NCBI GenBank assembly: GCA_035079385.1
Contig: JAVHKY010000010.1
Span: 2,914,001-2,978,000 of the forward strand
DNA from: Aspidiotus rigidus
Taxonomy: Eukaryota > Arthropoda > Insecta > Hemiptera > Diaspididae
Length of the DNA stretch: 64,000 bases
Direction of reading: 5' to 3'
The notes under the pieces are model-generated. The model saw only the letters and a list, made by a program, of their open reading frames with translations. It had not been told where the DNA came from and ran no database searches. Position 1 is the first letter of the stretch. The number at the start of each line of letters is the position of its first letter. A program made the translations under genes and the position numbers. Shown here one piece after another: positions 42,003 through 54,223 of the stretch.

Positions 42003-42265
42003 TATCGAGTGGACCAAAATTATGTCACCAGTTAAATGAGATAATTCGAATCTACAAAATTTGTATCTCGATTCTATCTTCAATTTGCGTCCCTACCCAA
42101 ATTTCGATAACTTTTCTGAGCCGAGTCATGGGCGAAACTCTGCCAAAATTCTCAAAAATTAAAAATAGTTTAAAGTTCCGTATTTTACTTAATTTGAAAG
42201 TGAAATTTAACGCTGATTCTGAAAAAAATACCTGAATATCTTCCAAGTTGCGATCTGATTACGTC
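42003..42265. mobile_element. Truncated relative of the 34894 fold-back MITE
   Basis: Shares with 34894-35459 the blocks TTGTATCTCGATTCTATCTT, TCTGAGCCGAGTCATG and AAATTTAACGCTGATTCTGA (reverse of the 35170 region). Only one arm and the centre remain, so it cannot form the long hairpin. Confidence 0.6.
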
Positions 42266-42337
42266 ATAGAGAAGTTCCTACGATTTTACGTTCTGATAAG
42301 GTCATTGATCAGTCCATAGATCGGAAGTCAACATTTC

Positions 42338-42668
42338 AACAGGGAAGCGATTCTATGGAAGGGGATGGGTATATTTCGAAAAATTTGCCGTACGACGTGC
42401 GCCTCGCCGTTTGGTGTCCATCAAAAAAATCCAAATGAGAAAAAATGGTTCAAATCCAACGCCCCTCCCCCCCCCCAGTTCCAACGGTAACTAATACAAA
42501 GAAAGGTTGAAATTTTTCAAGTCGCTCTTCTGTCATCATCATCAGGTTTAATATGATGTAAACATACTATTTTCAGATTATGTCTTCGCGAAAATAACGG
42601 TACCATTTTCCTCGACACCCCCAATACGTTTTTCATGAAAAACCCGCTGATAAAACAGGTTCCCTGTT
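42338..42668. mobile_element. Palindrome-ended repeat element (copy 5)
   Basis: The right end at 42654-42668 is the perfect palindrome AACAGGTTCCCTGTT followed by AA (TTAA). The left end AACAGGGAAGCGATTCTATG (42338) is a mutated counterpart. The next segment, GAAAAATTTGCCGTACG, matches the segment inside the 884 copy. Both ends here are the TTAA-type end, giving a 331-bp inverted-repeat element. Confidence 0.55.
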
Positions 42669-42949
42669 AAAAAGGACGCAATTTTTTCCGGGGACTGGTT
42701 TGGCTCTCAGAGGCCGTACTTGAGAGTCTTCTTCAAGTTTTCGGCTACCATGGTCAACCAAAAATTTTTCACAGTTTCTAAGAAAGGTCAGAGCTTTTGC
42801 CCTCTCTCTTATCTAGTCTAGATATCACCCTCCATGGTTCGGAAGTGAACCCCGATTTTTGTATGTACCTTTCCTTATATTCGTTCTTTCTTCTTTGGGT
42901 ATCTATAGTCAACCCTCGAAATGTATCCAAGTCAATATGTCATTTTGAC

Positions 42950-43590
42950 GCTCTTGTCACGTCGATTTCTTTTCGACCTGAAATTGAGTGCTCGGTTGAG
43001 TCGATTAATAGTACTCGCCTCGTCGTACTCTGAGAATGATTGTTTGACTTCAAATTGAGTCGATGTACAGTCGCCTCCTTGTAGCATCCTCTTCGTTATA
43101 CTCGTAGACACAATGTAACTTTATAAGGATTTTCCTTGATATCATATTGAATACTCATTCGCCCGATTCTTATCGTAAGGGACTTGCTTTACGTTGGACT
43201 TATGGTAGGGGAATTGAGTATACAATATAAAGGAAAAGCCCTATAATGAGGGCCATTAAAAATACCATTCTTTTGCGTTTGACAAGTGCCAAAAATTAAC
43301 GAATCAACGCCATTTGAACGTCAATTTTCAATCTATATCAAACATATCTCATACCACGAGTCGACTCATTTTCGATCTCGTTTCTGAAACCCTATCATAT
43401 CGTGTCGATCTCAAGTTTTTTATCGGTGAATGATGTACTTACAATTAAACTACAATCGACATTAATCTAATTCCAGGAATCGACTCCTCAATTTCGACGT
43501 TTGAGTCGTGGGCCGATTTACTGTCGACGTTGGGCGGAATTAAATCGACGGCGATTTTGTGTCGACTTTTGAGTCGATCTCAAGTCAATC
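42950..43590. repeat. Cluster of GTCGA / TGAGTCGA motifs
   Basis: About fourteen GTCGA or TCGAC pentamers occur in 640 bp, several as TTGAGTCGAT (42998, 43058) or GAGTCGACTC (43363). Spacing is irregular, so this is not a clean tandem repeat. A G homopolymer follows at about 43598. Confidence 0.5.
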
Positions 43591-43599
43591 ATTTGGAGG

Positions 43600-46500
43600 G
43601 GGGGGGGGAGATATACTAGTCTTTAAAGTAGAAAAATACTATAACTCATCAATATTCTAGCGTAATTCATACTAAGTATGTTAGCATAATTTTGCCCTGT
43701 TTAGCATTGAAAAACTTATGTCTAGCGTAGTTAGCATTATTAATCAAGTTATTGCATGAACTTCTCAACTTCGCTCCTTACCGCTCTGAAGCCACTCCAA
43801 ACTACTTCAGAGTTTTTTCATACAACTTCGGAGGGGCTTCAAAGTCGATTTCTTCTTTTAGGCCCATCCTGCGTATTTTGAAGTTGGAATTAGCTCTGAA
43901 GCAGATTTTAAATGTAAGTCTAGGTCAATCAGAGTCTGGGCATGATGTTAGGGAGGCTACGTTTCTCTTCTCTCCTTCCGCACCCTCAATCTGCTTAAGG
44001 GTTGGGCTATAATAAAGTTAGGCTCAGCGAAGAGTGAAAATCGAAAATTTTGAAAGTTTAAGATCTTGAGTCAAATTTTAGGCAGAACCTGTGGAAGAAA
44101 TAATGGGTGCGAGTGTAATCCAACATGTGGTAAATACGTACCTTATTATTTTTCAACCAAAGTATAAATTAAAAACTGCAAATTTTTTGCGGCGAGCATG
44201 GTAAACCGCAAGATTTTTTAATCTACGAGATGAAAATTTACGAGAATTTCAGACATTGTAATTTTTTCATTTTGATGTAATGAAACGCCGGTATATTTCT
44301 TATACCGTTTGTATAATTCATAAAGTCGAAAAATTATGAAAAATATGGAAATTTAAATTTTAAGACTCTTCAACAGTCATCAAAAAAGTGTTTAGTGTTT
44401 CCCAAATTATTAGGTGGTGTGCAGTACAATTTTGAATAAACGATAATAATGTCAACTGTGGAGACGGGAAACGAACAAAATAATGAAAAATTATTTGACT
44501 TCTCATATTTCCGAGCAAAGTCCGGTTTTAGTAAATAGTCATGAAAATCTCAGATAACTGGTAAACAAGGAAAATGATATTCTTTTTTCCACGTCGCGAT
44601 ATATTCGTAATTTATGTTTACGTTCACTTTTAAGAAAAGCTACAAAAAATAAACATGCGATTTGAGCTTTATACGTAAATAACTTAATCAGCAGAGTACT
44701 TACGGATTTCTCAAAAGGTCATCAGCCTACTAAGCGAGAAACGGCTTCTTCAGAAAGTTTTTTACATTATTTGTTTACTAACCTATTTCCTGAATAGTGG
44801 TTTGTTATATTCTTGCTTTGTGATTTAAGAACGATCTTTATCTACAGAAAACACGGTTAATATCGCGAGGTCTGAAAAATGTCTTCTTTTCGACATAATT
44901 ATTGATCATTTCGAGGCAGTTTTAGATTTTGCTAAGTCAGGAATTACTTTTTTTTTTCGACCCTCTAAAATTTTTTGAGAAAATTTCTCTCGATAGAGGA
45001 GATAATAAATTTAGACAGCGGCTACAGATAGTTATAAATCTAAAATATAAAGCTTTGAATAATGCATGATTCTTTAATGCATTTAAAAATTTGAAATTTA
45101 TGTGTTGTATGTACTTGAACTATTAATCTATGAAACACATCTTCTGTCTAATTTTTTTCATCTGTAGCAGCAACCTTTCTCTTTGAAACCTTATCTTTCT
45201 TCTTAACACTAGGCCAGTTCAGTACCACTCTTTCACTTTGTCATTATGAATATACATTCTCCTCTTTTCCAACTTCTTCATTTTCTTCCAATAAACTCAT
45301 CTCGCTCGATTTTTTTGGAAAAATAAGAGTTGAAAACTAATTTGTTATTTTTATCGCGAGATGAATGCAAATGAAACGTTTAAACGAAAAGCAGCGTCCG
45401 CTCTGTCACGTAATAATTTGGAATGCATCATAGAAATGAGAAATGTACATAATAGAACCGGTGTCGATTATTTAACGGTACAAAACCGTGAATTTTCGAA
45501 GGTCTATTTTTTCCAACAAACAATTAGTGTATTATTGTACGCCTTCTCATCTAGTGCTCAAGTTTCCCTTGAAAGATTTCTTCGCTCTCTCCTATTACGA
45601 TTGTGCGTATTTTCTGATCCTGCCTTGAGTAAAATATGTAAAGCATATTTACTGACCTGCTTTCTTTCTGCCTTAGAGCTGATTTTAATTAGGCCTAAGG
45701 TTCGATTCTGATTGGAGTTGTCGACGCATATATGCCACTTCTTGTGCAGAACACTTCTATTGTCAACACCATCATCATTTAGGGTACGGTAATGTCGCTG
45801 CGAAGATACACCCAGAAGACCCGTCTCAGTATTATAAATTAATACAATGCTTTAAACTGGATTAGAGATGTATTCACCCTACGAGTGAGTTAAACTATCT
45901 CATGAAGCCATTGCTCTTCATACGATTACAGAACTTTTTCTCTTTACAACCTTTTCTTAATAATTCGAATACGGCAAATGTATTCCATTATAGAGTGAAT
46001 CTAAAGCAGTGGCGTTGTCATACCCAAAGTCGGGGGTGAGGGTGAATTTTCTACTCAGTCAAACGTGAGTCAAAAATTTCGGGGAGAATATTTAGCCCGT
46101 TCTCTCTTTTCCACAACTTTTTCAAAGAGTAAACAAATTACCCGATGTGCGCTTAAAAATTGTTCATATCTACATCACGAATGAGGAAATTTTTGTCCCA
46201 TCAAAGCATTCACATGTCGCCCTCTTTGAATGATCTTGGAAAATTCACCGCGAAAAATTTGCCGCAGAGACAGGGTAAATTCATCGCGGCAAAAAAAAAA
46301 TTCACTGCGCTCAGAAAAAAAGTCAATAACTGTTCATGGGAAATTTTATGAATTAAAATAATCGTACGAAAACTACCTCCTTCTTCCATAGGGTTGGTAA
46401 AAATCGAACAAAGCACAAAAGAAAAACAGTGAGCAGCTTTCATTCTTTTTACATGTATTTTTGAGTGGATTTGACATCGGTGACGTACCTGCGAAGGATT

Positions 46501-46980
46501 CTTATGTGGATTCATGATTATTTTCATACGGCTGATAGGTACCACAACATATGTCGACTTCCTCGCGGTGTCTTCTGGGTAACGCTAACAGAGTTACCCT
46601 GATCTAGATAATACAATATTGCGTTTTGGAAAAAAAATTGAAATTTGGTGAATTTTTTTGCGGTCAATTTTCCTCAGTGGTGAATTTTCATGGAATCATC
46701 TTGATCTACTCTGGGAACTTTGGAAAATTTCAGGTGTACTATCAAAGAGACTCGGAGCCTCACTCCAAACTTCCTACTACGATTGAAACGGACCCCACCA
46801 GAAGTGAACAAAGTCTGATGTGTGTTTTATAATTATTCTTTTTTGCCTTCAAAACCATTTTTCCAAATTATTAGCAGCTTCCTCACCAGTATTAGACATA
46901 GACATAAATCAGGATTTTTTAGGAAATCCCCACTTCTGGGACTTCTCTACCTTCGCGAATTTAGCCTTCCCAACCTTTTT
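43600..46980. other. Gene-free AT-rich stretch
   Basis: No gene recognised. At 46014 CAGTGGCGTTGTCATACCC resembles the left end of the hAT MITE at 47891, but I find no right end. GCGGTGAATTTTCC-like phrases repeat between 46230 and 46690. A small hairpin (GGGTAAC...GTTACCC) lies at 46578-46597. Confidence 0.5.
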
Positions 46981-46984
46981 CCCA

Positions 46985-48600
46985 TCTAGTCGTGTTTGAC
47001 TTCTCAACGCATTTGTATGTCTTACTGTACGCCACCATCCGTATCCTCGTTGTGAGTTTTTTTCCGCAGCTACCACATTCATATTGGGCCGGCTTTAGGG
47101 CAAACTGTCTCCTAGTCGTCTGCTAGTTCTCTCTTCTGCACCGCTCAACCTCCCTCTTCCAAGTCTTGCGATCTCTAATTCAGCTGGGTCAGGATTTTTT
47201 TGAGCAAAGACTTTATTTCGTCTGTGAATCTTCTTCTTTGGCCACCAGAGTTCCGTTTGCCATTTGCTAGCTGACCATATGATTTTTGAAAGTTATGTTC
47301 CGACCGATCAGCATACATAGTCGAATCACCGAAGTTGATTCTTTTCTATGGTCAGATCGATTGATACCAGCTTTGTGCGGTGTAGGACTGCATGGTCAGA
47401 GACAAAGTCATCCCATTTTATTTGCAGTGCAGTGTCTTTCTCAACTGCCTGCTATTGCTGGAACGTCTCGACCTACTTGGTGTGCTTCGTCGTACAGGAG
47501 AGTCGACAGTCTTACAGCAACTCTGTATGCAACAATTTTGATCGTGATCATGAAAGACTCTACGCCCAAGCTGGTAAATAGCACCTAATGCGGACTGTAT
47601 CCTTTTTCGAATTTCATTGTCATACAAAGTATTAAAGAAGAAAGCAGAATCTAACGTGTTCGATTCAACTGTAAGTTCGGCTAAGATGACTTTGGTCTTG
47701 CTCGCATTTATTTTTAGACTAAGTGCAGTATAAGTCTCGTAAAAGCTTGGGAGCGTGTCTGGCAGCTGCTTGATAAGTGTGCAGTCATCGGCATACTATG
47801 TAACTGTAGGGTCACTTCGTCTTCGTTTTCAAGTGGCGCAGGTCAAAGACTTCTTATACCCATCGCTCCGGAAGTTGGAACACACACATACAGTGGCGTA
47901 GCCAGAAAATTTGTCTGGGAAGGGGTCTTGAATAGACGTAGTAGAAAAGAAATGTTACTTAAAATTTTTGATATTTCGTGTCTCCTAAAGGGTCGACCCC
48001 TTAACCTCCTCTCCTCGCTACGCCACTGCCCACATATCTTGATATTAATTGTGTGTCCACTAGGAGTAGAAGGGCGTTAGTGAAGGCGACGAATAACGTT
48101 GGGGCCCGTACTAATCCTTGCCTGACGCCGCAATGTGTTTCGAATTGTGGGACCTCCACTTGGCGTGACCCTCGCTGGATTACCAGTGTAGAGTACTCTG
48201 ATGTTTTGAAACATCTTTGGAAGACATGCCAACTTTTCTAATGTTTCCTAAAGTGTGTCACGGCCTCTTCTCCAAGTCAATGAAGGCGATGAAGAGGTCC
48301 ACATTTTGCTCACGCGATTTCTCCATCAGGTGCTTTAGGGTGAATATCATATCAATTAGGCTTCTATCTTATCCAGATGTTAACCGTTCGAAAGTTTGTG
48401 AGGCGATTGTTAAGTATTTATGCGATTAGCTTTCCGAGATGCCTCGGTCACTCTTACAGTCATGGATATCGTCTTTTTTCTAACAGATTTCAACGATGTT
48501 GGCAACCTTGAATTTGCTAGACTACTCTCCGTTGCTCCGGATCAGTAGTACCATCCTGAGTGGCCCTACTTTAACGTCGTTCCTCCCTGTTTCGCTCTGT
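46985..48600 (-). pseudogene. LINE reverse transcriptase relic (minus strand)
   Basis: Disrupted minus-strand frames give, in order, LFIAFIDLEK (near 48285), CGVRQGLVRAPTLFVAF (near 48130), YADDCTLIKQL with SLKINASKTKVI (47800-47690), IRKRIQSALGAIYQLGRRVF (near 47600), QRQLRKTLHCK, DFVSDHAVLHRTKLVSIDL, and a C-terminal Cys motif YECGSCGKKLTTRI (near 47080). This order is that of a non-LTR retrotransposon. Stops and shifts are frequent. A hAT MITE (47891-48028) sits inside. The upstream minus ORF at 48603-48875 may belong to the same relic but carries no motif. Confidence 0.75.
47891..48028. mobile_element. hAT-type MITE, 138 bp, inside the LINE relic
   Basis: Starts CAGTGGCGTAGCCAG and ends GCTACGCCACTG, the common hAT terminal repeat. 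Flanks CACACATA (47883-47890) and CCCACATA (48029-48036) agree at seven of eight positions. It splits the LINE between its GVRQG and YADD boxes, so it inserted later. Confidence 0.85.
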
Positions 48601-49189
48601 TTCTATTCCACCGCTTCCTGAGACCTTACCAAGGTTCCCTTAACTTTTTTCGCAGTAGATGGCTCGTTGAGCTCCCCCATAGCGGGATAATGTTGTATTC
48701 TAAGCACAAATCTCAGATCAACTCGCCGACTTTCTTTTAAGAGATTCTTCAAGTGTTCTATCTTCCTACTTTCAATCTCACCTTTCTCTTTTAGCAAGTT
48801 ACCATCACAACGTCTGTTCTCTTTGGTGGGCCATAAAGCTCTTTTAGAGCTTGTACACTTTTGTGACGTCATCAACCTGTGACGTTCTCAATCCCAACCC
48901 ACGGATCTCATCGCGAAAAAATGCAGGAACAGTAAATTAATCATTAATGTGACGGATGGGCTGATTTTATTTAGCATAACGCTTTCACGTCCGGTCTCAC
49001 CACCGACAAGCACACGCGCCTGTCGTTCTCAAAGGGTTGCAGCTGATTTTTTGAAAAACACTTGCTCGCGCAAGTACGAAGGCGGAAAGAGCAACAGAAC
49101 GTCCATTGTCCTCTCTAAGAGCGATGGATACGACGACCTAAAACTTAGCCGTAAGGAAGGTACAGGCTCCTCAATCTTCTGGAACCACT

Positions 49190-49910
49190 TCTTAAGGCAA
49201 CGAGTTATAGCGCAGTTCATTGAATTCATTATGTTCCTCGCAGGCAAAAGCGAAGCTCTCACGCTCATCAGAGAAGAGGAAAGGGTTCTGCACCCACTCG
49301 ACGCTGTACATCAGATGTTGGGATCCGACTGAAGAGGATAACCGAGTCAGCAATTGCTACGCGTCAGTTTTGCGCAGCCGTCAGCCTCGACATAAGAAAT
49401 GCGTTCAATTTGATTCCATGGAAGAGGATATTGGAAGCTCTTGGGGGCGCAGAAGTGCCCGTATACCTGCTCTGAAATACAAGCAGCCACGTCTGCTGGT
49501 ACAGTAAGGCGCCTCGTTACTTGTGGGGGGTCCTAGGGCCGATTTTGTGGTACATTGTATTTAACGGGTTATTTAAGGTGAATCTGGCACCGGGGGTTAA
49601 GCATATCTGCTATGCAGATGACACCCTGGTGTTCTTCACGAGACGTTAAGGAAAGTTGAGCAGGCAACGTGTTCGCACTGTAACCAAGGGTGGTATGACA
49701 GACCATAGCACACCCTATTTGAGTGTGAGACGTGGAGACGTGAGTAAGACAAGTTTAGTCGGTCTCTTCAAGAGATCGGGGTAGATGGAACGCTCGCCCC
49801 GATCCGAAGAAGCACGGAACCAGGTGTCTGCATTTGCGGTCACCGTCATGAAGAAGAATGGATTAGACAAATGCAGAACCTCACTATGGCCTACTTGACA
49901 CCTGTGTAGC
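49190..49910 (+). pseudogene. Internally deleted R1-clade retrotransposon relic
   Basis: Fragments read FCAAVSLDIRNAFN (about 49360-49400), ICYADDTLVFF (about 49606-49640), then directly the C-terminal Cys-His motif CSHCNQGWYDRP with HTLFECETW (49672-49735). The stretch between YADD and the Cys-His motif, about 750 bp in the related copy at 61690-63200, is missing here. GCTGTACATCAGATG near 49305 aligns with GCTGTACTTCAGATG near 61882, showing the two copies are the same family. Confidence 0.75.
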
Positions 49911-52320
49911 ATCAACATTCATATGTGCAGGAAGGAAGATCATCCCTGAAGAGAGAAGAAGATGAAGAGATTCCAACAGCGATCTACTATGTGTAATGTG
50001 GTGGTGTTGTTGTTGTGTGTTCTTATGCTTTTTGCGAGCCTGGGGGCACTGCAGCTTGGCGTTTGGCGAGTAGAAAAGGGAGTTCGCCGAGGATATCCTT
50101 CCAACACTGAAGTTATATCCCGAAAGGGTCGATTCCGGTGTTGGAGGAAACAAAATTAAATGCATACGCAACCCGCACCTACTCCATCATGGAGGAAGGG
50201 CGGCGTTTTGCACTGGCGACAAGAGCGAGCCTAAGGGTGGAACAGGAGAATTATCAGCTATTCGGGTGAAGGAAATAGCGTGTTTTGCGGCTTGTGTTTA
50301 GAGAGGTTAATGTGCCCAGGGATCCATATGAAAATTATTTGGGTATTAATTGAGTTTAGAGCGTGAAGTGTTAGGAGAATGCATTGTATGATTGGGTTAG
50401 AGTTGTATGGGTACTAACTGAGATCCGACCTTTAGCTCGATACGATCATAAAATTTGAGCTATAGGTACAGAAATTTTGAGAAAACTTTTAGTGTCTCCT
50501 CACATAGGAACGTGCAACGATGGCCAAAACCTGAAGTTTGCAATATGAATAAAAAAAAACAAAGCGTGTTGATAAACTCAAAGTGTATAAGAAAAAACGA
50601 ACTCTGTAAATTCATTTACGAGTTCGAATGACGTATTGTTGTATTTCCGAGAAGTAAAGAAAACAAATTTTTCGCGTCGTTTTTACAAATCTCGTTTTTC
50701 AATGCAAATTCTGCCAAGTCTATTCGAAACAGATTTCAGTCACCCATGATGAATTGAAACACGTTAGGTACCGCTTTTGCTAGACACCGTGTACGTACAT
50801 CAATTTTTCTCATACGATTTCTTAGTTCTGTTGTTCGATTCCGACATATGGCATATAATTTCTCCTACAACTTCGAACTTTTTTTTAAAAAAAAACACGT
50901 GATATTATAGTTTTCAGTACTTTTTTCGCCCTCGTTTACGATAACGAAAACAAAGTACAAATACATCAGACTGTACGTGTTTCTTTCACTCTTTCTCTCT
51001 CGCGCACGTACGTAAATACACACACACAAATATACTTTTCTATTTCCTGTAACGTTTTACAGAGGTACTTAGCTTCGTACGTTTTGCGGTAATCTACCAA
51101 CAACAGAATTTTTCTAGCGAAGGTTAAATGAATTAACGTGCCTTCCCTGTCTTCGTTCTCTATACATCCACGCGCGTGGATTCTTATGTACATATAGCAG
51201 TATTTAAAATTTCAATTTGTGCTACCGTATTGTAAGATAATATTTATATACATATAGGAGACTACCGACAATATAATAATATAATGCCCTGCAAAATATT
51301 CCTATATATGCGCGAGATCGAAAGTGGGACAAGTATTTATTTTAGCCATCAGTTGACGAGAGAGCGTGTTTTCATATCCGATTCTAACGCAGTCATCATA
51401 CAGAGAAAAAGGAAATCACGTCTTCGCACATCGTGTCAAAAACTGATGAGATTTAAACGGAACCGTTTTCGATGTAAATTCGAATTTAACGCTTGTTTTT
51501 TTTTTCTTTCGTTCAAATTTTGCTCTTATAATGTAGGTACCTACCTACTGCAGATTAGATTCGCTCTTAATTCTCTCCGGCCCGTGAAACTCGCTTTCGC
51601 GTTCGCTGTCGTATAATTTATCAACGTTATAATTTTACTCGCGTTCGTGAAATCATACTGAACTTGGATTAAGTAGTTATTAAGAAGCGAAAAAAAAAAA
51701 ACATCACTTGTTATCTACGTCTATTTATATACCTACGTTTTGTTTTGTTTTCGTTTTTTTTTTTACACGAGATTTAAGAAGTTCAAACCTTTGTTCGGTT
51801 CAGTGATGACGCGTAATACTTCACCCAGATAATAGCCATCCAAACTTAGCCTTAAGAATAGAAGTTCCCAGCATCCTCATTGATAAACCTTAAACCTTTG
51901 GTGCTTTGCGGGGTGCTGGTAGCAATAGTTTTGGGCTATTTAATCGCACGGAAGAAAAGGGGGAAATCACAGGATTTTTTTGAACAGTCACAGAAGAAAA
52001 AATTATTAAACCTGAAAAAGTAGGCGTAACGGAAGAATAAAATGAGACCCAGAATGAAAAAAAAAATGAACGGTCAATGTGTATTACCAACAAGAGGAAA
52101 AATGGCTACAAAATTTTTGAAAAATTTGCACGACTTGCAAGTACATACAGTGTTCTCTCCTATAACAGTAGTGCGCGCCCCGCCTGTTTAGGACGCCCTC
52201 GCTTCCTCTTCTGACCTAGAGGGATTCCCTTTGCCTCTCGAGGAACTTGCACAAGCCCGAGGTGTACCTTCATCCCGAGACAGTGTTTGCAAACCAATTT
52301 CTTTAGGAATGTAGGACACG
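49911..52320. other. Gene-free stretch
   Basis: The first ~500 bp (to about 50450) is GC-richer and may be the 3' untranslated part of the R1-like relic. After that it is AT-rich with short homopolymers and a CACACA run at about 51019. No ORF with recognisable content. Confidence 0.45.
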
Positions 52321-52329
52321 TACATAAAG

Positions 52330-52714
52330 AGGCGCCAAGGTTGTCGAAAATCCTTCTCCTAGCATATATATGGCTTCCAAGTCCCTTTCATATCATATAT
52401 AGCTTGAGAGTCGAAATTTTTCCAAGTCCCCCTCCTATCATATAGCTCGAGAGTCGGAATTTTTCTAAGTCCCTTTCCTATCATATATGGCTCGAGAGTC
52501 AAAATTTTTCCAAGTTTTTTACTGGACGGCGCACGGCAAATTTCTCAAAAAGCCACCCATAAAACAGGTTCCCTGTTAAAATTTAGATTCTCAAACTTTA
52601 TTATACTAGGCTCATAGTAGGTCTAGACTTCCTGGAATTCTCAATATCAAATCCCATATGACTCATAAAACAGGTTCCCTGCGTTCCTCGTTTGACTTCG
52701 TTAAAGAATTGTCG
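52330..52714. mobile_element. Minisatellite plus palindrome-ended ends (copy 6)
   Basis: About four units of the ~45-bp minisatellite (52365-52515) run into the end sequence GGCAAATTTCTCAAAAAGCC and the perfect palindrome AACAGGTTCCCTGTT at 52563-52577, followed by AA (TTAA). Immediately after comes another family segment (TTTAGATTCTCAAACTT to CATAAAACAGGTTCCCTG at 52665-52681) with the tail GCGTTCCTCG and ACTTCGTTAAAGAA. Two members therefore abut or are nested. Confidence 0.6.
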
Positions 52715-52859
52715 TTTTTTCCAAAGTCTCTCCTTCCTCATTTTTGTGTGAGACTTTCCTCCACCGCTCCATATTTTGTTTGATTCTACTCAATACGGTG
52801 GAATCTCGCGGCAGATTAACGCTTGAATGAAAATGAGTATGCAATCCAGTAACACTCAT

Positions 52860-53013
52860 AGTATTTAAACTTGCAAATTCCCGCACGATTAAACAGGATT
52901 ACAAATCGAACACTATAAACAGGTATTTATTAAAAATGTGGAATAAATACTTGTTTACAGTGTTCGATTCGTAATCCTGTTTAATCGTGCGGGAATTTGC
53001 AAGTTTAAATACT
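52860..53013. repeat. Long near-perfect palindrome, 154 bp
   Basis: The left arm from AGTATTTAAACTTGCAAATT (52860) to 52931 and the right arm 52942-53013 are reverse complements with only a few differences. The spacer is about ten bp. It is probably the end-to-end remnant of a fold-back element. No target duplication found. Confidence 0.8.
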
Positions 53014-53240
53014 TTAATAATTATTTAGTATGTACCGCAACCTAAAAAACCTACTCCCCAAAATCAATCTTAAGAGACCAACCGTAATTAAAAGAATCAG
53101 GTAAATAAGTGTGCAACGAGAGTCTTTGAACTGGAAATCAGACGAAAATTTTTGAAACGCAGAATTTTTAAGACGCGATGCTAGAGACTTAGAAAAATTT
53201 CGATCTTACTTTCTTGGGACCTATTATGAGTAAGCTTTTT

Positions 53241-53731
53241 AGCGGGGAACCCGCTATCCATTTTGTTAGGAGATTACATCCTCAGAAAACGTCCGCGTCC
53301 GCAGGTTAGGTTAGGTTACGGGACTTAGAAGAATTTCGAGTCTCGAGCTATATATGATAGGAGGGGGACTTAGAAGAATTTCGAGTCTCGAGCTATATAT
53401 GAAAGGAGGGGGACTTGGAGGAATTTCAAGTCTCGAGCTATATATGATAGGGGGGAAGGGACTTGGAAGAATTTTGACTTTCGAGCTACCGTCAGCCGTC
53501 CAACCAAAAACTTGGAAAAATTTTGAGACTCGAGCTATGATAGGAGGGGGACTTGGAAGAATCTTGACTTTCGAGCTATATATGATAGAAGGGGGACTTA
53601 GAAGAATTTCGACTCTCGAGCTATATATGATAGGAGGGAATGTAGAATGATAATTTCGATTTGAATTATATGACAAGATTATCAACTCAGTTCCACACCA
53701 CCTGAGAGGTCGAGTTAACGGGTTCCCCGCT
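53241..53731. mobile_element. Variant palindrome-ended element with minisatellite core (copy 7)
   Basis: The left end AGCGGGGAACCCGCT (53241-53255) is a perfect palindrome with the same GAA centre as the AACAGGGAACCTGTT ends. The right end AACGGGTTCCCCGCT (53717-53731) is its inverse with one changed pair. The core (53325-53640) is seven or so units of the ~45-bp minisatellite (GGGGGACTTAGAAGAATTTC, GAGTCTCGAGCTATATATGA). A unit length divisible by three leaves long ORFs open on both strands (98 and 155 residues); neither is a gene. Confidence 0.65.
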
Positions 53732-53794
53732 GCCATTGCAACGTCTGCAATGGCTTCCAATTTTTTGTTTTTTGACATATTTCATGTCTTAGCG

Positions 53795-53935
53795 CTGACC
53801 TGACCTCCCACCCTAATTCCGAAATTTGCGTCCTTACGTCTGTCCGTCCGCACAACCATGACCTTGACACTTGAAAGAATTTCTGCTCTGACCCTCCTAC
53901 CCTAATTCCGAAATTTGCGTCCGTACGTCCATCTT
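53795..53935. repeat. Two direct repeats of a ~90-bp module
   Basis: CCCTAATTCCGAAATTTGCG followed by TCC.TACGTC occurs twice (about 53811 and 53900). Reverse-complement copies, with GGACGGACGCACGCAAATTT and AAATTAGGGTAGGG, occur at 60655-60805. Confidence 0.65.
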
Positions 53936-54223
53936 GCCGCTCTTTGTATACTACTTTTATTATACTAGACCTGAATACATACAGGCCTATACTAAGGAGA
54001 CCTATTTATAGTATACTAGACCTATGCTTTGACCTCCCCCTTCCTCGGTTTCTATAGTTTATAGGCTTTATTACACTAGGCCTATACTAACAAGACTCAA
54101 TATATACTACACCAGACCTAAAGTGGCTCAAGCAGGGGGGCGGCCTCTCCTTGTTTACAAGCTTTGTACTAGACTTGAACACCTTTATTGTACTGGACCT
54201 ATATACATACAGGCCTAGAGTCA

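Noticed and set aside
45361..45711. 116-residue plus ORF
   Set aside because: No recognisable motif, no splice or promoter context; the second half looks like translated AT-rich non-coding DNA.
46014..46032. Second hAT MITE starting CAGTGGCGTTG
   Set aside because: Only a left-end-like sequence; no matching right end or duplication.
53301..53320. TTAGG telomere-like repeats (GGTTAGGTTAGGTTACGG)
   Set aside because: Only two to three units in an otherwise repeat-rich region; too few to be telomeric.
53311..53778. 155-residue minus ORF (and 98-residue plus ORF) of repeated Ser/Pro phrases
   Set aside because: Both follow the minisatellite, whose unit length is a multiple of three; being open on both strands is a composition effect.
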